Shown piece after piece: positions 59,698 through 64,000 of a stretch of 64,000 bases of DNA. The position numbers and the translations under genes were made by a program. The notes below the pieces were generated by a model. It did not search any database and was not told the DNA's origin. It saw nothing but the letters and a program-made list of their open reading frames with translations. Origin of the DNA: Flammeovirgaceae bacterium (GTDB taxonomy: Bacteria; Bacteroidota; Bacteroidia; Cytophagales; Cyclobacteriaceae); NCBI GenBank assembly GCA_016709845.1, contig JADJMA010000004.1, forward strand, positions 1-64,000. The letters are read 5' to 3'. Within the stretch, counting starts at the first letter, position 1; each line of letters begins with the position of its first letter.

Positions 59698-62191
59698 TTA
59701 TTCATACTTAAGCGCCTCTACCGGATTATTCCTTGCGGCTTTATATAATACTGATGCCACCGTTGCCAGCATAATCAAAACTAAAATCATCACCGGTAAA
59801 GCAAAATGCCACAGTGCAATTCAATGCGTTCAGAAAATCCTCGAAGGTATTGCTGCGTCAGATAGTAAGCGATGGGGATACCGAGTAATGAAGAATAAAT
59901 TATTTGTCGGAAGGTAGTGCTGAACAATAATTGTGCGATTTGAAAGAACTCCGCTCCTAATACTTTTCGTATTCCAATTTCTTTGGTCTTTTCTGTTGCT
60001 TTGTTTGAAATCATTCCTAAAACACCCAAACAGGCAATGCCTATGGTAAGTAGTGTGAAGAAGAGAATTTGATTGCGCCAAATTTTCTCACTCCGATAAT
60101 GCCGGTTTACATGTTCATCCAGAAAATACCAGATGAAAACATTACCCGGAAAGATCTCTTCGAAAGCTTTCTGGGCAGCGGTTAAAATACTTTCAACGTT
60201 ATTTGATTTCGCGCGCAGCGTAAACCGCTCTGTTTGTAAATAAGGAACTAGCTTATCTCCATAGGTTAAAATAATTCCGGCATCAGCTTTTAAATCATGA
60301 TCGCCTGAATACCTAATCATAGGCCGTAAACGATACCCTTTAATAATGCCAATAATTTTCGCTGGTTTCACGAGCATTTGAGGAGATGACCATCTGGTAA
60401 CAGTCTCAATGGTTGCATTAAGCGCCTCATCAGAATTAAAACCTAATCGTGACAGTGCGCCCTCGCTAACAATTATATGATCCTCAGAATCACTTGGTAT
60501 AAAATTGCGACCAGCAATTAATTTAATGTTATAAAAAGGAATGAATGTTTCATCAACACCTCCATTCGTATCAAGGCTAACTAAACATCCTTTCCTGGCC
60601 TTACAAAAACACTATTTACTTCATCGCCCATCACTGAAGTGCTCAAGCTGATTTGCTCTACGTTTGCCAATGAGTTTAACCGATTCTTAAAACCTCTACG
60701 TCCGTCTCGAAATGAGTTGATTCAAATATCGGGGCATTGATGGTCAGTAAGTTTTCCTTTTCAAAGCCCAGGTCTTTAGTAAGCAAGAATGTAACCTGAC
60801 TATAGATAATGAAACCCCAGATGATCAAGATGACACTAACAGAAAGTTGAAAAGATGTAAATGACCATTGTGATGTTTTGTTGCTCTTTAGCAGGTTTGA
60901 TTTACTGAGTAACTCGCGAATTTTAAACGACTTCGATAAATAGGCTGGATAAGAAGCTGATAGTAAAACCATCAACATAACTATTCCAAGGATTATAGAT
61001 GCTGAATACAAGTCTGTTTCAAAACTGGTATTTGAAGCATTATGTATAAAGGATGTCTTACCAGTTGGAGTAGTGTTAGCGCAACAGCGAGTGACAAAAT
61101 TAAAACAAGTCCGGACTCCACGGTAAACTGTTTAATAAAGTCAAGCGAAGAAGCTCCGGATGCCTTGCGTGTTCCCACTTCCTTTTGTCTGGTTTTTAAC
61201 CGGGCCGAGTTCAGGCTAATATAATTTACAAAAGCCAGCACCAACACTATGAAACCAACCATCTGAAAAATGGTTAATAGTTCTTTTTTGATTTTGGTTC
61301 AAACTGATCACCTCTCCAATTTTGACTAAAAGATATTTCGTGTAGTGGCTGAACAAGCGTTTGTTCTTTTGTTTTGAATTGGCGCATCATATTCCCGTAA
61401 TATTTTTCAATCATTACGGTGGTGTTTATCTTTCTTTCAAACTCTTCCCAATCTACTTGTTCTTTGCTTTTAACATAACTTGTAACTTTAGGTGGCGGCA
61501 CAAGTGATGTGTTCCAGTTATTTAGTTTTGATTGATTCGAAATGGCCAGTTGAAAATTCAAATGGGTGTTCGATTGGAAATCCGGAAAAATACCTGTTAC
61601 CTCGAATGGTAAATTATCGATCAGTAGCGTTTTTCCAAGAGGCTCCTCATCTCCAAAATATTTTTTTGCTATACTTTCTGCAATGGAAACGGAGCTTCCT
61701 CCTGCAAGTGCTTTTTTGCTGTTGCCTTTGATGAGCGAAATATTAAAAAATTCAAATACGTTTGCATCGGCCATTACCACTTTCTCCTCCAGCATTTTTA
61801 CCGCTGTTTGATCTGGCCGTTCGTAGGATACAATTATGTCACGATTTAAACCTGCCAGCGATTCATTAAAGTTAGTGCTCGGTAAAATACGCGTGTACGT
61901 TTCCAGCTCAGGAAAATCCTGAACTAATTGCATCGAAAAGGCAGCCCAAGTAGTGCCATATTTTTCACTTTCCCAGGTTTGTTTATCGTCAGACCATTCA
62001 TGAAGCAGGCCCACTCGCGCAATTCTACTCGAGTCCTCCCATTGCTGATCACTTCTTAGTTCGTTTTGCGCATACTGCCAAAGAATAATGAAAACCGTGA
62101 AACCAACCGAAAGCCCGGCAATGTTTATCAAGGTGAAAAACGGATTGCGAGCCATCAGGCGAAGCGAGAGTTTGAGGTAGTTGAGTAACAT
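59698..62191 (-). CDS. FtsX/MacB-type ABC transporter permease, several frameshifts
   Basis: About 830 codons. MLLNYLKLSLRLMARNPFFT then LINIAGLSVGFTVFIILWQY is the family start. The periplasmic MacB_PCD domain spans about 61900-61300. The middle part has VLVLAFVNYISLNSARLKTR and QKEVGTRKASGASSLDFIKQ. The second FtsX domain has VLGMISNKATEKTKEIGIRK. After a final frameshift near 59800 the C-terminus reads NPVEALKYE. Frameshifts lie near 61268, 61000, 60400-60680 and 59800. Direct repeats flank it exactly, and a two-component system lies upstream. Confidence 0.88.
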
Positions 62192-62211
62192 AGTATTGAG
62201 TAGTTAGTATT

Positions 62212-62266
62212 GAGTCTTGAGCAGTAGTCCATAGTCTCAAGACTAAGGACTATATACTCACGACTA
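62212..62266 (+). repeat. 55-bp direct repeat, copy B (5' side of the FtsX permease)
   Basis: Same orientation as copy A, with five differences. It starts 20 bp upstream of the permease ATG (62191), so the repeat would be in its 5' leader or promoter. Contains the same AGTCTTGAG / CTCAAGACT stem. Confidence 0.85.
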
Positions 62267-62348
62267 ATTTCACACCAGTATCAGACCAAAGACGATTTCA
62301 TGTTAATTCAATCAATTTTGCGTGCTCCCCTTTCTTACTTGTTCTGAT

Positions 62349-62374
62349 TTGAAACAGGTCACTGTTTCAAATTG
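62349..62374. promoter_or_regulatory. Perfect 11-bp inverted repeat upstream of the FtsX permease
   Basis: ATTTGAAACAG-GTCA-CTGTTTCAAAT. It lies 158 bp upstream of the permease start and 20 bp after the kinase stop. The distance and symmetry fit an enhancer-like site for a dimeric regulator such as the adjacent NtrC-type protein. No sigma-54 -24/-12 promoter could be recognised between it and the gene. Confidence 0.45.
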
Positions 62375-62393
62375 AAATGCTCAACCCAATTCC

Positions 62394-63753
62394 CTAACCC
62401 TCCATGCAATCCTCAACAAGAAAACTTAATGTAAACGTGCTCCCCTTCCCCGCCTCTGACTGGACGGAAATATCGCCTCGTTGTTTCTGCATAATTTGTT
62501 GAGAGATGCTGAGCCCTATACCCGAACCACCTTTTTTGGTAGAATAAAAGGATAAATATCTGATCCATCTCCGAAGGATCAATGCCCATGCCTCGATCGC
62601 GTACAAGAGTCTACAAAGCGAGATCCCTCCTTTTGAATAGCTACTTTATTTTTTGTTCTCTTTAAAATTCGACATAGCCTCGATAGCATTCTTTACAAGA
62701 TTAATCAACACCTGAAACGTAAGATTCTTATCGGCAAAAATCTCTGGTAGCTCAGCTTGCTGCGAAATGTTCAGCTCAATGTTTTCTTTTTCCAGATCCT
62801 TGGCAAACAAGAGCCCCACCTGATGCACCAATTCGTAGGCATTTATTTTTGTAAAACTGGTTCTGGAATTTGATTTACACTGCGAAAATTCTGAACGAAT
62901 TCCTTTAACGATTTGCTGCGCGCATCGATGGTGCGAAGGCTCACTAACACATCTTGTCGTTCATCCGGGGTTGTCTTCGGTCACTGGCGTCTGCCTCTAC
63001 CAACAGATCGTTGTAAAGGACGATAAAGTAGAGAGTGGAATGGCAGAATTTGAAATCTCGTGGGTGAGTACCCTTAAAAGTTTTTGCCAGGTCTCCGCTT
63101 CTTTGGCGGCCAGTTCACTGCTTACATCGTGCAAGGCCACGAGCTTTAATTCCTTTCCATCAAACTTCACGTGGCATGCGAGCGCGGAGAGAAAAATCGA
63201 TTTCCTGAAAGCACCAATTTGAAGGTGGCTTTTTTCTCCATCCCGAATTCCCCTTACAAAATCAACTAACTCCTGATCTACACGAGCCAGCGAAGAAATC
63301 TTTGTAAAAAGGAATTTGAAAAAGATTCTTGGCAGCATTGTTAATCATGTAAACCTCATCGTTGGTCTCTTCAAAACAAACCATGGGAGCGCCTGCGTAT
63401 TCTACGATGATTTGCAAAAGTTGATGTTGCGATTCGCGATCCGACCGAAGTTTTTTAAAAATCTCATTTAGTTGGTTGAACGCTTTATGTAAATCATAAT
63501 CATTTGATTTTATATTTTCGGAAAATGTGATGGAAAAATCGCTTTGATGGAGTGCCTGAAGGAAGGAAGTTAATTTTTGTTCGGACTGTCCCAAGCGCAC
63601 TGTTTCATAAAACAAACCTATTGTGATCAGCGCTGTCCAGATGCCAGCCATCCAGTAGGGCGAATCAAAAAAAAGAAATCCTGTAAGGCAACCAAATAAA
63701 CAGATGGCCAGCAAACGTACCGCAACCTTACCTTGCAATTTTCTCTTTATCAC
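62394..63753 (-). CDS. Sensor histidine kinase (NtrB/AtoS-like), frameshifted
   Basis: About 453 codons. Two membrane helices (LLAICLFGCLTGFLFF, WMAGIWTALITIGLFYETV) are followed by a PAS-like sensing part with IVEYAGAPMVCFEETNDEVY. The DHp H-box is LLRVLTHEISNSAIPLSTLS. The N-box FQVLINLVKNAIEAM, D-box VRDRGMGIDPSEMDQIF and G-box GGSGIGLSISQQIM complete the ATPase. Frameshifts lie near 63330, 62980, 62860 and 62600. It starts 3 bp after the regulator gene, so the two are co-transcribed. Confidence 0.9.
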
Positions 63754-63756
63754 AAA

Positions 63757-64000
63757 CTATTTTTCAAAAGTACTGAGGCCATATTCTTCAATCTTTCGAT
63801 ACAGGGTGGTGCGCCCAATACCGAGTTCTTCGGCAGCTTTCGTTAAGTTGTTATTGCTCTTGATAATTGCCTTCCGAATTATCTCCCTTTCCATTTCCGA
63901 AAGGTTGAGTGTGCTGATCTCCATGCTCGCTTCTGGTGCGGCCGCCATAAACTGAAAGTCACAGAGTCTAACAACCTGTTCTTTGCAAAGAATCACAGCT
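63757..64000 (-). CDS. NtrC-type sigma-54-dependent response regulator, C-terminal end (partial)
   Basis: Only the C-terminal Fis-type helix-turn-helix is inside the window: EMEREIIRKAIIKSNNNLTK then AAEELGIGRTTLYRKIEEYG, with an acidic linker (LNLSEM) before it. The AAA+ and receiver domains lie beyond the right edge. In Cytophagales, such regulator-kinase pairs often adjoin MacB/FtsX permease genes, as here. Confidence 0.85.
   Translation of the reverse strand, partial: AVILCKEQVVRLCDFQFMAAAPEASMEISTLNLSEMEREIIRKAIIKSNNNLTKAAEELGIGRTTLYRKIEEYGLSTFEK

Noticed and set aside
62192..62348. Searched for a sigma-54 promoter (GG-N10-GC) upstream of the permease
   Set aside because: No properly spaced -24/-12 pair was found on the minus strand.
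1..64000. CRISPR arrays, rRNA genes, prophage and replication origin
   Set aside because: No regularly spaced repeats, rRNA sequence, phage structural genes or DnaA-box cluster were found.

Overview
The window looks like a chromosome segment of a Bacteroidota bacterium, most likely a member of the Cytophagales-like lineages. The evidence is a run of typical Bacteroidota genes: a CarboxypepD_reg TonB-dependent receptor, a long-form NusB next to DUF1573, YajC and YbbR genes, DUF4293, MacB/FtsX-type permeases beside an NtrC-type two-component system, SemiSWEET and ArsS. Several genes are also preceded by the Bacteroidota promoter pattern (TTG, about 19 nt, TAnnTTTG). The sequence is full of single-base frameshifts, even in essential genes (serS, dxs, pyrC, truA). 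Most broken genes are therefore best read as uncorrected assembly indels. Frameshifted genes are annotated here as one CDS unless there is separate evidence of real decay.

Layout. 1-3.8 kb: the N-terminal part of a prolyl oligopeptidase and an FtsX-like permease. 3.8-7.6 kb: an accessory island. It holds a cholesterol-dependent-cytolysin-like pore-forming protein, a secreted Hcp-fold protein and a third secreted protein, all on the minus strand. It is bounded by gene remnants: a transposase/DUF1080 chimera on the left and a 5'-truncated TspO-like gene on the right. 7.6-18.5 kb: housekeeping genes (serS, rho, a DEAD-box helicase, pyrC, tRNA-His, a zinc-ribbon membrane protein, dxs, scpA, a divergent def). 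18.5-24.1 kb: a complete RND efflux operon (adaptor, pump, TolC-like). 24.1-29.5 kb: coaE, ybbR, yajC, DUF1573, ytxH, nusB and an amino-acid dehydrogenase. 29.7-34.1 kb: two ABC half-exporters whose motifs fit a heterodimer, with an outer-membrane protein between them. 34.1-41.4 kb: truA, thiolase, DUF4293, tpx, an amidohydrolase, a sugar isomerase-like protein and two tandem LpxL-type acyltransferases. 41.5-50.9 kb: DUF4097-like protein, purine nucleoside phosphorylase, creatininase family, an arsenosugar pair (arsS plus its peroxidase-like partner), lytic transglycosylase, LOG, a GH130-like lipoprotein, a TIGR01777 oxidoreductase and two secreted unknowns. 51-57 kb: a TonB receptor, its downstream beta-helix lipoprotein, and MoxR. 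57.4-64 kb: SemiSWEET, a YtcJ-like amidohydrolase, an FtsX permease precisely flanked by 55-bp direct repeats, and a histidine kinase with its NtrC-type regulator running off the right edge.

The most interesting part is the toxin-like island at about 3.8-7.6 kb. Next come the direct repeats that frame the permease gene, the split ABC heterodimer candidate, and several perfect palindromes upstream of metabolic and regulatory genes.
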